Source of the DNA: Leptasterias polaris
Taxonomy: Eukaryota > Echinodermata > Asteroidea > Forcipulatida > Asteriidae
Assembly: GCA_037783415.1 (NCBI GenBank)
Contig: JAZGTN010000009.1
Location: 1,178,001-1,242,000, forward strand
DNA length: 64,000 bases
Reading direction: 5' to 3'
A program made the translations under genes and the position numbers. The first letter of the stretch is position 1; each line of letters opens with the position of its first letter. Under the pieces are notes generated by a model. The model made no database searches, was not told the origin of the DNA, and worked only from the letters and a program-made list of their open reading frames with translations. Positions 13,601-24,360 of this stretch are shown here, piece after piece.

Positions 13601-16600
13601 TTTCACCGGTGACCTGTGATAATCAGTGTTTTCACCGGTGACCTGTGATAATCAGTGTTATCACCGGTGGCCTGTGATAATCAGTGTTATCACCGGTGAC
13701 CTGTGATAATCAGTGTTTTCACCGGTGACCTGTGATAATCAGTGTTATCACCGGTGACCTGTGATAATCAGTGTTTTCACCGGTGACCTGTGATAATCAG
13801 TGTTTTCACCGGTGACCTGTGATAATCAGTGTTTTCACCGGTGACCTGTGATAATCAGTGTTTTCACCGGTGACCTGTGATAATCAGTGTTTTCACCGGT
13901 GACCTGTGATAATCAGTGTTTTCACCGGTGACCTGTGATAATCAGTGTTATCACCGGTGACCTGTGATAATCAGTGTTTTCACCGGTGACCTGTGATAAT
14001 CAGTGTTTTCACCGGTGACCTGTGATAATCAGTGTTTTCACCGGTGACCTGTGATAATCAGTGTTTTCACCGGTGACCTGTGATAATCAGTGTTTTCACC
14101 GGTGACCTGTGATAATCAGTGTTTTCACCGGTGACCTGTGATAATCAGTGTTTTCACCGGTGACCTGTGATAATCAGTGTTTTCACCGGTGACCTGTGAT
14201 AATCAGTGTTTTCACCGGTGACCTGTGATAATCAGTGTTTTCACCGGTGACCTGTGATAATCAGTGTTTTCACCGGTGACCTGTGATAATCAGTGTTTTC
14301 ACCGGTGACCTGTGATAATCAGTGTTATCACCGGTGACCTGTGATAATCAGTGTTTTCACCGGTGACCTGTGATAATCAGTGTTTTCACCGGTGACCTGT
14401 GATAATCAGTGTTTTCACCGGTGACCTGTGATAATCAGTGTTTTCACCGGTGACCTGTGATAATCAGTGTTTTCACCGGTGACCTGTGATAATCAGTGTT
14501 TTCACCGGTGACCTGTGATAATCAGTGTTTTCACCGGTGACCTGTGATAATCAGTGTTTTCACCAGTGACCTGTGATAATCAGTGTTTTCACCGGTGACC
14601 TGTGATAATCAGTGTTTTCACCGGTGACCTGTGATAATCAGTGTTTTCACCGGTGACCTGTGATAATCAGTGTTTTCACCGGTGACCTGTGATAATCAGT
14701 GTTATCACCGGTGACCTGTGATAATCAGTGTTTTCACCGGTGACCTGTGATAATCAGTGTTTTCACCGGTGACCTGTGATAATCAGTGTTTTCTTCTTAT
14801 GAGGTTAATGAAATTGAGCGTCTCTGCCATTGTTTTTTGTGCTTTTGTCCTGGTTTTACTTAATAGTCTTCTAGGACATCAGCACCAAAGCGCTTAGAAA
14901 CGTAGTATTAAGCGCGGTATAAATATATACTATTATTCATATTTACGCTTGTTCTCCCCCGACATGCCCGAGACTCACTTTAATTTTGTGTACCCTCAAC
15001 TAACCCTATGTGGTACCCATACAGTGGCCATCAAATTTGTACATGTCCCCCCCCCCCCCTTTTTGTTTTACTTTATAGAAAATTAATATTTGCAAAGTTT
15101 CTTTGGTTTACCTTTGATTTCTAGAATGAGTGTATAATAGATGTTGAATTTATTGTTGAATTTTTGCATCGGAGATAAGGAATATAATTTGGTTTGTACC
15201 CTTACACCGATGTGTGTAAAGCACTGTATACTCAGTATGGGAGTAATTGAATTAATCAGAATTCAATTAATTCAATTGCTTTTTGAGCAGTGCTATAGCT
15301 TGATGTTTTATACTTAAATTTTTAATGAAAAAGCTATATTTAAAATTAAAAAAGAGAAGAACATTGCTGCATCAAACCTGTAAGGCTAGTATATAAAAAT
15401 ACCTTGCAAGAGTTCGGTGGCTGTGATCTGTGGTATAATATGCGGCAAAATCCACCCCACTCCACCTAGACACACCTGTACATGCCTCTCCAGTGCACTA
15501 TTAACACAATTCACACATTAGAGACCCTCCTAAGGATGCCTTATAAGTGAACTTAAACACTGTAGCTGCAAGCCTGAGGAAACCTGTAAACAAAGGTGCT
15601 TGTTGTATAAACCAGAAACACTGGGGTTAACCCCTACTCTTGTGGTCTTTCACGTGCAATAACAATTCTAGTACACAGAACCTACGGCTTAATGTCCCAT
15701 TCGAAGGACAAAGCAATCATGGTGAAGTATCTTGCTCAAGAACACAAGTGCCCCAACCAGGGGCCAATTTCATGGAGCTGCTTAAGCACAAAATTTGCTT
15801 AAGCACGAAAAAAGCTTGCTTATTATACTCGTGTTATTGGCCGTGACTTGTATTTAGCTGTTGTTTAGTTAGCATAACAATCGAGTGGAGTATTGGCCAG
15901 TAATCTGGTTTTACTAAGCAAGGTTTTTTTAAGCAAATTTTGTGCTTAAGCAGAGCCATGAAATTGGGCCCAGGACTGGATTGTTTGTTTTTTAAATCTC
16001 AGAAGCTTTCATATCTTAAAATTGGTATTAGTACCAGTTGCCCAAAGAAATTCTGCACCTTGAAACACTGCTGTCATTTGAAAAAGTATGGGAGGGGGTG
16101 AGCCTAAGAAAAAAGAAACAAACTTGCAGATAAATGCATTGATGGTAATTCATCAATGTATCCAAGTGGTGAGTAGCCGTTAGTCAGGTCACTGCAGAAA
16201 GGAGAATAAATTGTAGCGTTTCTCAAAAGAAAATAATCTACCCAGCAAGTAGATATACATTTGTACACATGGTGTTACCGCAAACCAAATATACACTTCA
16301 ATGACTAACTATTACAAAATATCTGCATTAGCTTTCATAGAAACAACTATTTCATGAGATGCAATGAATCTCTGTGATTATTTATCAACGAGGGCATTTT
16401 AGAGGAAATAATTGCACAGGATGCTCACCACCAATACCATCTTTATAACAAGTAAGCTTTCGCATAGAAATTACAAAAACAATTTCTGGTGTCATTGCCA
16501 AAGTATGACCTTACATGTACCTTTAAACAAACATGGGCAATAATGCATTAAATCATCTTGTGTAAAGATGTCAGCTTTATGGAATTGAAACAATTTGAAA

Positions 16601-19600
16601 CGATGAACAATCGGTTTATTAAGTACATGTAAACTTCAACATGAAATGATTACTTATTGTCACCTCTTGACAATGGTGACATCATTCCTAACACGATTGT
16701 CACTACTTTGGATTAATCTCCACACTAATTATTCTTACCCCCCTCCCCATCTATCACCCTGTCCGTCACACTGTCTCTCTCTGTCTGTGTGACTCTGTGT
16801 GATCTGGGCGGGTCTACCTCCGGATTCTGACCAAACCATCAGGATTCCCCTGGGCAGAAGGTAAACACGCTTGCAACTCTGGGCGGCCATGTTTTATCTA
16901 ACCGCTTGGCAGAAAATAAAAAACCCACATTAAACCAGGCGCTGTAAAAAATAATAACAGCTGAATAAAGTTTGCTACTTGTATATCCTGTTTCATCATA
17001 AGAATAGGTTGATCAAAGTTGTACACTGCCATTTGTACAAAATGTAAGATTTGATGTTTTTTTCTCTTGAGCTGTGTACACTTTGTGCCTGCAGGAGGTC
17101 CAGGTTCTGTCGCTCTTTTGTAAACCAGTGCTGTCGTGACTCCATTGTCTATACTGCTTTCACACTAATGGTGTGGTGTTCCAACCTATTGTAAAAATAC
17201 AATGCACAGAGTGTTGCTGTGATGCATGGCTTTTCACCTATCTACTGCCATTTTGAGTCTGTTGTTCCTACAACCAATCAGCATTTGTTGCCCCCTCGTT
17301 CCTACGAGTGATCAATCTCGCCGCCCCAAGTTTTTCCCTATTTCACTCTGCTCGCTCATAACCCCTGGTATTGGTTTTATGTGTCAGTATATGTCACATT
17401 TTAATTAGTCCTGTGGCAGATCCCATTTGAAGCACGCGCTCAAGTTTGGTTGTCAACAAAAAAGACATCAAGTCAAAGAGCAACTGGTCCCCTCTCATTC
17501 TTCTTTGATGTTGTGACATATGCAGTTTAGGGTGACCGTGTGAAAACATGATTCATTTGAAATAGAATAGTGTCAAAATACTTCCAGTTTGTCACCCGCG
17601 TGCTAAGGCGTCCTACAAGTGCCATACTAACGCTCGAATTTTTTTACAATCATGCACGCAAAACAGTAATTTTTGGGGCCAATCAGCGCTGTTTGTTGTT
17701 ACAACCCTAACAGAGGATAGTAGAGAGATATTGATACGGCGCGCTGCCCATGGTAGCAAGACTGCCTGGGTTCATATGCTTTTAGCCTGGAATGTGAAAA
17801 ACATTTGTCTGTCTGTCCGGTCTGATTTATTGGTATCTCTTTGTGAGTGTGGTATTGCCTATGATGTGCTTTTATTGACTTACATAGGGTCTGTACACGT
17901 TTGGTAATCACTCTTGAAATTAATGGCAATAAAAACTTATTAGTCAGAAGCCTACAGCAGCTTACGATGGTATAAAGCATTTTAAGAAACATTTTACTTC
18001 AAAGTAATGTGTTCATGTAAAAAGATATCAGGTTTTATGCCCCTAAATTTGAATCTGAGAAATGTTTCTGTCACAAAAGTTTCTCAGATTGTGTATATTC
18101 TTCCTGTGTGGACATATTTGCTCCGGATTTTCGGCGATATCTCAAAAACGCGACCACTGTTTGAAATGAAATTTTCACATGTTAGTTTTGTTGTATATAT
18201 CTACACTTATATAGGATTGAAACAATTAAATGGTTCCAAAAACCAAAGGTATACTTTGCCTTTAAGCCATTTTCACATTGATATGCCCAAGGAAGTTCCT
18301 GTGAATTCTTACCCTCACTGTCACATGTTTGTTTCATCATCTGTTGCTTCAGTTCTCCCAAGAAAAAATTGACTCTCGTCTGTATGGATGGAATCTCCAG
18401 GTATCCCTATCTATCTCATGTGGTAAATACCAGAGCTGCCTACATTTGCATCTTGCAATCGGAGATTTTGTCCAACAATCAGGAAGATATTTAGAGTTAT
18501 ATTCAGCATAATAGGGAAGAAGTTTCCATAGTCAATTCTGTTGTGTACATTTTGACGTGTACATTTTGACGCCTAAAATGTACACAGGACGCTGCGTGTT
18601 GTGCAAGGGATGAATACGTGAAGCACACCACATCTTTGCATGCATTTCTACTCCCAAAATTGCAGACCATGGGTATACCGTAGTCCCATGTGACGGTGCA
18701 AGGGGTCTATATGATTGTATGTAAATTGAATTTGAAACGTTGCATGGTAGGAGTAGGCTACAATCAAGTGAGGTTTGCGGTCACACCATGTGCATAAATC
18801 TCTTGAAGTCATGCTCCTGAAGACAATCAGTGCATACTTATCGAAACGTCAAGTTGTCAAACCACCAGGGCCCAATTTCATGGCTCTGCTTACCGCCGAA
18901 TTCTGTGCTTGTGATCACCATTCTCTGCTTACCGAGCAAGCGCCGAATTTCTGCACTAGCTGTGTAAGCGTAGAATGCATGGTAATGTGCACTACGCAAG
19001 CGCACAAGCAGAAATTCCTTGACGTAAGCGCAGAATTCCCTGCTTCCAATTCTTTGCTTATGGTAAGCAGAGCCATGAAATTGGGCCCTGGCCTTCTCAG
19101 AACTACCACTACTCACAAGAGATTTATGCACATGGTGTCACCGCAAACCTCGCAGGATAAGTTGATATCGTGATATCGATTATCATCAAGTTATGTCCGT
19201 CTTTTGAATGTGTTTGCAGTGGTGTGCACACCAAGCGTTGATGCGTAGCATGCGCCAGACTCACTCTCTCTGGGTCCAATTTCATAGAGCTGCTTAAGCA
19301 GAAAATATTGCTTAACACTTTTCTGCTTAGCAAAAATGAGCAGGATACCAGTCACAATTTGTACATGTGATATGGTATTTTGGCTGGTAACCTTGTTCTG
19401 GTAAGCATAATTTTGTGCTTTTAAGCAGCTCAATGAAGCTAGGTCCTAGTGTTATTTTAATTTCAATCACCCTATCAGTCTCTGTACCTCTCTTTTTATT
19501 CCATGCTCATTTTCAAGTATGCTGAAATTAAAATGCACATCAGACAGTTGGCAATTTGCCATTTATCTTCAAGCAAACTTGAATCCTTGATTCTGATTGG

Positions 19601-22600
19601 TCAGCCCATAGCAACAAGAGGTGTGATATAAACTTATATTGCATGGCCCATATCACACCCTGTGCATTGCACTGTTCTTATTCCATTGTGATGCCAGGCT
19701 TTTCCATACACACTGTGCGCCGCTTGCTTGGTTTGTTTACATTGTATACCAACTAGGAGTCAAGTAAGTCCAGTCGCTGATTTTGTCCATTTTCAACCTG
19801 TCACTTTGTCAGCTGAGCTTTAGTTTGGAATAACACTTTGTGCACTCACAAACATGAACACGGGTTCAAATGTTTTGAAAAGGTTTTTTCTTTCTTCCAC
19901 AGACTCCGACGGAAGACTTCATCATGACTGACGATCCCTTGGATCCTAAAGAGGGCAGCTTAAAACGAGGTACCAGTTTGAATACTCTACAAATATTGGA
20001 TGAATTTGAGAACATTGTCGTAGAATACACTCAGAAGGTGAAAACTGGACTATTCCATTTGACAGGGCAAAGTCTATTGAAATGGAAATCCAGATTACAC
20101 CAAGTGTAAATATTCTGCGACAAGACAAAAAAGAAATGCGTTCAATATTTGTTTTATATCTCAAACATAGATCCTTGTCATTTTTTGAACAGTTGTTTAC
20201 AATAAACACAAAATAGGCACAGAAACTCATCCACCCCACACTCTGAACAACTCCAAGTAGACACCAACCTTGGCCACCGTGACACATCCTTGCCTCTAAC
20301 AGACTAAAGTCATCAAACTCCTCTCTTCTTCAAGTTCCCAGATCCTTACGCTCTTGGGGTGACTGCAGTTTTTCACATGCTGGCCCTACTCTCTGGAACA
20401 GTCTTCCATTTGCCCTTCGTCAAGCTTAATCAGCCAGTTCTTTTCAGTTCTTTTGAACAATTACTCAAAACCTATTAGTTTACACTCTTATCCAAATTAG
20501 TATATTTTTTCTGCTTTTTCGCTTTTGTATTGTTGACGTGTGATGGAATTGTGGGCTATTTCAGAAGCCACTATTATTATTATTAAAATATAACGTTTTT
20601 TTCTTTTTCTGTGTAGATTCTTCTCCTAGAGGAAGCAAGCGTCTCTTCAAACTCTTCAAGAAGAAGGACAAAGACAAGAGACGAAGCAGTAGTGAGACTC
20701 CATCAGTTAATGGTTCAGAAACGCCTCAGCAGGGTCACAAGCCGAGGTCAAACACCCTGGATGTACCCAGTGGTAGTAGTAGGAGCAGAGGTGAGTTGGT
20801 TTGCAACCAGGGATCCAAGTTTACAGAGCTGCCAAGCACAAAAAGAAGCTAAGCACAGACAAACTTTGCTTAACAGAAACAGGTTACCTGCCAATATTCC
20901 TTGAAATTAACATTGTTGCAACTGGTGCCCCACTCATTTTTTTACTAAGCAAAGAAAAATATCGTGTATTTTCTGCTAAACAGCTTTATGAAATTAGGCC
21001 CAGGGCAAAATTTTGTAGAGCTCCTTAAGCACAAAAAGTAGCTATGCACTACAAAATTATGCTTACCAGAATAAGGTTACCAGCGTAACTACCATGCCAC
21101 TTGTACAATTTGTGAATGGGGACCTGCTATGAAATATTTAATCTGGGCCAAATTTCATGAAGCTGCTTAAGCACAAAAAGTAGCTAAGCACAACAAAATT
21201 ATGCATACCAGCATAAGGTTACCAGCGTTAACTGCCATGTTACCAGTACAATTTTTGACTGGTATCCTGGTCATTTCTGCTTAGCAGACAATTGTGAAGC
21301 AATATTTTCTGCTTAAGCAGCTCTATGAAATTGGGCCCTGGGCTGGCATGATAGTCTACCTTCTTCAATCTGATTTACGATTTTGTTTTTTTGCCCTCAG
21401 AAGAATCTGCAAAATTGTTCTTAAATAGCCCAAAAAGTCTTTAGAAGCCTTTACCATCTGTCATGTAGGTCAACCCTTGTACTCGATAACATTTTTCTAC
21501 TTGTTTAATGTTATCAAGGTTCAAATATCAGGCCTTGTTGCAACCCTTCTCTGAGGGAGCGTGTGTAATATCAGGCCTTGTTGCAACCCTTCTCTGAGGG
21601 AGCGTGTGTAATATCAGGCCTTGTTGCAACCCTTCTCTGAGGGAGCGTGTGTAATATCAGGCCTTGTTGCAACCCTTCTCTGAGGGAGCGTGTGTAATAT
21701 CAGGCCTTGTTGCAACCCTTCTCTGAGGGAGCGTGTGTAATATCAGGCCTTGTTGCAACCCTTCTCTGAGGGAGCATGTGTAATATCAGGCCTTGTTGCA
21801 ACCCTTCTCTAAGGGAGCGTGTGTAATATCAGGCCTTGTTGCAACCCTTCTCTGAGGGAGCGTGTGTAATATCAGGCCTTGTTGCAACCCTTCTCTGAGG
21901 GAGCGTGTGTAATATCAGGCCTTGTTGCAACCCTTCTCTGAGGGAGCGTGTGTAATATCAGGCCTTGTTGCAACCCTTCTCTGAGGGAGCGTGTGTAATA
22001 TCAGGCCTTGTTGCAACCCTTCTCTGAGGGAGCGTGTGTAATATCAGGCCTTGCTGCAACCCTTCTCTGAGGGAGCATGTGTAATATCAGGCCTTGTTGC
22101 AACCCTTCTCTGAGGGAGCGTGTGTAATATCAGGCCTTGTTGCAACCCTTCTCTGAGGGAGCGTGTGTAATATCAGGCCTTGTTGCAACCCTTCTCTGAG
22201 GGAGCGTGTGTAATATCAGGCCTTGTTGCAACCCTTCTCTGAGGGAGCGTGTGTAATATCAGGCCTTGTTGCAACCCTTCTCTGAGGGAGCGTGTGTAAT
22301 ATCAGGCCTTGTTGCAACCCTTCTCTGAGGGAGCGTGTGTAATATCAGGCCTTGTTGCAACCCTTCTCTGAGGGAGCGTGTGTAATATCAGGCCTTGTTG
22401 CAACCCTTCTCTGAGGGAGCGTGTGTAATATCAGGCCTTGTTGCAACCCTTCTCTGAGGGAGCGTGTGTAATATCAGGCCTTGCTGCAACCCTTCTCTGA
22501 GGGAGCGTGTGTAATATCAGGCCTTGTTGCAACCCTTCTCTGAGGGAGCGTGTGTAATATCAGGCCTTGTTGCAACCCTTCTCTGAGGGAGCGTGTGTAA

Positions 22601-23904
22601 TATCAGGCCTTGTTGCAACCCTTCTCTGAGGGAGCGTGTGTAATATCAGGCCTTGTTGCAACCCTTCTCTGAGGGAGCGTGTGTAATATCAGGCCTTGCT
22701 GCAACCCTTCTCTGAGGGAGCGTGTGTAATATCAGGCCTTGTTGCAACCCTTCTCTGAGGGAGCGTGTGTAATATCAGGCCTTGTTGCAACCCTTCTCTG
22801 AGGGAGCGTGTGTAATATCAGGCCTTGTTGCAACCCTTCTCTGAGGGAGCGTGTGTAATATCAGGCCTTGTTGCAACCCTTCTCTGAGGGAGCGTGTGTA
22901 ATATCAGGCCTTGTTGCAACCCTTCTCTGAGGGAGCGTGTGTAATATCAGGCCTTGTTGCAACCCTTCTCTGAGGGAGCGTGTGTAATATCAGGCCTTGT
23001 TGCAACCCTTCTCTGAGGGAGCGTGTGTAATATCAGGCCTTGTTGCAACCCTTCTCTGAGGGAGCGTGTGTATTGCAGGCATGATATTCTTTCTACTTAA
23101 GTCTGATTTCCAATTTTGTGGGCCTCAGAAAAATCAGGAAAGTTGTTAAATGGCCTGAAAAGTCTATCAAAGCCAATGTATATGTAGGTCAGCCCTTGTA
23201 CTCGATGAAGTTTTCCAAATTTTCCCAAAGGCCAGATATCATGTCTGGTATTGCTATCTCCAAATGTTTTTTTTTTAATACCATGCCCATATACCCAGAC
23301 TAAGAACCTTAGTATTCACATTTGACCCCCGTCAACGTTACAAAACTGTATAGGCCTTTTGCAGAACTGCCAACTCTCCCTGATTCTGCAGAAAGTTCCC
23401 TGAAAATAAACCAATCTTTCCATATTGTAATGAATAGTAATTCCAGCTATTTCCCAGAGTGTTGTACAAATGTCCCTGATTGCAAGATGCAAATGTGGGG
23501 AGCTCTGATATTGGCTTTCTTCAAGAAAACGCCGTCTATGTCTTAATATTCCCTGAATATCCAACGTCGTAGCCTGATGTGTTATTCCTTTTTTATTAAC
23601 TTCCTATTCAGAATCCTCACCAAGTCGCGCCAAGAAGCGAGTGTTGAGCTTCTTAAAGAAGGACAAGAAGGACAAGGGGCGTGCCTATAGTTCCAGCAGC
23701 GACTTGCAGAATGGGGCGGAGCCCCGCCTTGGAGATTCCCCGTCCCCAACCACACCCAGTAGTACTGAGAGTAGTTTATCAGTACCTGGTGGGGGGAGAT
23801 CATCGAGTACCGGTGATTTAAAAGGAAACAAGTTGACTGATGAGCAGAGGAGGTTATCCGATACAAGGCAGGGCAAAGAGGAGCCCATTGGATCGCCGGT
23901 TTGA
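7438..23904 (+). CDS. Multi-exon gene of unrecognised family, six coding exons, 331 aa
   Basis: Join 7438-7618, 8671-8817, 11562-11695, 19903-19969, 20617-20790, 23612-23904. Every intron is GT-AG and every junction keeps phase (1,1,0,1,1), creating E, E, none, D and E codons at the seams. The total of 996 nt is exactly 332 codons including the stop. The product is low-complexity, Ser/Thr/Pro-rich and probably disordered. It has a Thr-rich stretch (TVTTTT, about residues 45-50), a basic block around 184-199 and a second around 240-258. I see no transmembrane segment or folded domain. The Lys-rich blocks resemble membrane- or actin-binding MARCKS/adducin-type patches only in composition. The ATG at 7438 is the first Met of its exon; upstream exons could exist to the left. 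I do not recognise the family. Confidence is high that it is a gene and low on function. Confidence 0.8.
7995..8114. repeat. 20-bp tandem repeat, six copies
   Basis: The unit AACTGCATGTTAATTAATTG is repeated six times with one T/G change. It is in the intron between exons A and B, just before a SINE. Confidence 0.95.
8154..8442 (+). mobile_element. tRNA-derived SINE in intron
   Basis: Same family as the element at 692: GTGTCATGGCCGAGTGGTTA box A, GGTTCGAGTCC box B, the GAGCAAGACACTT body, and a GCGCTATATAAGAA tail ending in TTATTGTTA. It lies in the intron between exons A and B in the sense orientation. Confidence 0.85.
8671..8817 (+). CDS. Exon B of the left gene, with tandem donor sites
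   Basis: Acceptor TTGATCTCAG ends at 8670. The exon enters in phase 2-completing mode (G+AG = Glu) and reads EMPTRVLTTSSVLPEP... Two donors lie 6 bp apart in the same phase: after 8811 (GTACAG) and after 8817 (CAG before GTAAAA). Use of the second adds Gly-Thr. The second fits the donor consensus better and is taken here. Confidence 0.75.
10381..10557. mobile_element. TIR element, GGGCCCAATTTCAT/TTAAGCAG family
   Basis: Ends GGGCCTAATTTCTCAAAG and CTTTATGAAAGTGGGCCC. The inside has TTAGCAAAA and GGTTACCAGCCAAAATG words common to the family. The family has at least ten copies in this window. Confidence 0.7.
11562..11695 (+). CDS. Exon C of the left gene
   Basis: Acceptor TTGGTCTGTAG ends at 11561; donor CAG before GTTTGT follows 11695. 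The frame reads EMMTVSSGPASVAETAIKHL and on to STLIIHGVAQ, 134 nt, ending in phase 0. The AETAIKHLAESSKDE stretch could form a short amphipathic helix. This is the only exon of the gene that does not look wholly disordered. Confidence 0.78.
12379..14792. repeat. 29-bp minisatellite, about 83 copies
   Basis: The unit is GTGTTATCACCGGTGACCTG plus TGATAATCA. Copies are nearly identical across 2.4 kb. The main variant is one base, TTATCACC versus TTTTCACC: the A form prevails at the left and the T form at the right. Each unit holds a 10-bp palindrome TCACCGGTGA and TTATCAC/GTGATAA inverted arms, which the T variant breaks. It sits in the 8.2-kb intron between exons C and D. Confidence 0.97.
14881..14938 (+). 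mobile_element. SINE/LINE 3' tail fragment
   Basis: AAAGCGCTTAGAAACG and AAGCGCGGTATAAATATA end in TATTATT, like the tail of the SINE at 692. A similar tail is at 10660-10713 (GTGCGCTTTAAAAATGCTGT then ATT repeats). Confidence 0.55.
15757..15973. mobile_element. TIR element, GGGCCCAATTTCAT/TTAAGCAG family
   Basis: CCAGGGGCCAATTTCATGG at the left and CCATGAAATTGGGCCCAGG at the right form about 35-bp TIRs with AGCTGCTTAAGCA inside. No ORF of its own. Confidence 0.85.
16995..17160. repeat. Dispersed repeat, copy 2
   Basis: Same sequence family and same orientation as 1921-2110, about 75 percent similar by eye over 120 bp. Confidence 0.65.
18770..19151. mobile_element. TIR element, TTTGCGGTNACACCATG family (outer)
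   Basis: The left end GAGGTTTGCGGTCACACCAT and the next 14 bases match the right end in reverse complement with one mismatch. Fragments with the same end occur near 1085, 7292 and 16266. The copy is interrupted by the element at 18865-19091. Confidence 0.85.
18865..19091. mobile_element. TIR element nested in the one at 18770
   Basis: CCAGGGCCCAATTTCATGGC continuing TCTGCTTA pairs perfectly with the right end. It belongs to the GGGCCCAATTTCAT family. It must have inserted after the outer element. Confidence 0.88.
19271..19448. mobile_element. TIR element, GGGCCCAATTTCAT family, diverged
   Basis: TGGGTCCAATTTCATAGAGC at the left and AGCAGCTCAATGAAGCTAGG at the right, with the GGTAACCTTGTTCTGGTAAG interior of the family. 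Confidence 0.7.
19903..19969 (+). CDS. Exon D of the left gene
   Basis: Acceptor TTTCTTCCACAG ends at 19902 after a strong pyrimidine tract; the donor follows 19969 (CGAG before GTACCA). The 67-nt exon reads TPTEDFIMTDDPLDPKEGSL and ends in phase 1. It is acidic, in contrast to the two basic exons that follow. Confidence 0.72.
20250..20590 (+). pseudogene. LINE fragment, end of reverse-transcriptase ORF and tail
   Basis: One frame reads LRSWGDCSFSHAGPTLWNSL then PFALRQA and stops. This is the conserved C-terminal motif of CR1/L2-like LINE ORF2. Frameshifts surround it, and the 3' end is an ATT repeat typical of L2-group tails. It lies in the short intron between exons D and E. Confidence 0.75.
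20617..20790 (+). CDS. Exon E of the left gene, first basic KKDK module
   Basis: Acceptor TTTTTCTGTGTAG ends at 20616; donor GCAGAG before GTGAGT follows 20790. It reads DSSPRGSKRLFKLFKKKDKD then RRSSSETPSVNGSETP. The alternation of Lys with Phe/Leu makes a basic amphipathic patch at about residues 184-199, followed by Ser-rich sequence with possible phosphosites. Both exon ends are phase 1, so it is a symmetric cassette that could be skipped without a frameshift. Confidence 0.8.
20806..21342. mobile_element. Cluster of three GGGCCCAATTTCAT-family copies
   Basis: Copies run 20806-21004, about 21000-21135 (truncated) and 21143-21342, in tandem in the intron between exons E and F. The last ends CTCTATGAAATTGGGCCC. 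They directly precede the 43-bp satellite. Confidence 0.75.
21524..23071. repeat. 43-bp minisatellite, 36 copies
   Basis: The unit begins AATATCAGGCCTTGTTGCAA and continues through CCCTTCTCTGAGGGAGCGTG TGT. Copies are almost identical, with rare TTGCTG or GCATGT variants. The array fills much of the intron between exons E and F. CTTCTCTGAGGGAG contains a short CTC/GAG inverted core. Confidence 0.97.
23612..23904 (+). CDS. Exon F of the left gene, second basic module and stop
   Basis: Acceptor CTTCCTATTCAG ends at 23611. The frame opens ESSPSRAKKRVLSFLKKDKK, a clear relative of the start of exon E, then a long Ser/Pro/Thr tail ending GSPV and TGA at 23902-23904. A consensus donor (GGAG before GTAAGA) follows 23920, only 16 nt after the stop, so the transcript is probably spliced again in its 3' part or has other isoforms. 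The terminal S-P-V fits the class I PDZ-ligand pattern, which is weak evidence by itself. Confidence 0.78.
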
Positions 23905-24360
23905 CATGGCACAGATGGAGGTAAGATGCATTGTGGGATACATAGGTCAAGGTACCCTAACGCCAAACAACAACAAATTTCTTTCCTGTAGCATGTTTTG
24001 GGGAAAGACTGTCTGCCGTACTCATCATTTTGGAAGTCAAAATTGGCATTTAAAAAAATGGTAATTGACTAAATGCCATAAAATAGTTTAAAGGGACACA
24101 TTGCCTTGGATTGGGTGCTTTGGGCTATAAAAGCGTTTGTTATGAAATTAATATGATGAATTGGAAGATGTTTTGAAAGTAGAATATAATGATTCACACA
24201 AATATCCCTCAAAATTGTGAGGTTTTCCTTTTACTTTGTGAACTAACGCAGTCCGCCTTTTTGTGGAGTAAACAATTTGGTTCTACAAAATGACCCACTA
24301 GAAACTCTCTGCTGCTAGACTGTTATTCTTATTTTAGTAGATTTAAACTTTTCTATAAAT

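Noticed and set aside
12379..14792. CRISPR-like array
   Set aside because: Units of 29 bp follow each other without any unique spacers, in an intron of a eukaryotic gene; this is a minisatellite.
18007..18372. 121-codon open frame on the plus strand
   Set aside because: Overlaps a dispersed-repeat region, has no domain and lies in an intron of the left gene.
18817..18850. Hammerhead ribozyme core
   Set aside because: CTGAAGA and GAAACGTC appear in the right order, but I could not find a paired stem II between them.
20617..23904. Adducin assignment for the left gene
   Set aside because: SFLKKDKK recalls the adducin C-terminal basic motif, but there is no adducin head domain and the long tail after the motif does not fit.
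23582..23966. Open frames opposite exon F
   Set aside because: Shadow frames of a real exon with low-complexity codons.
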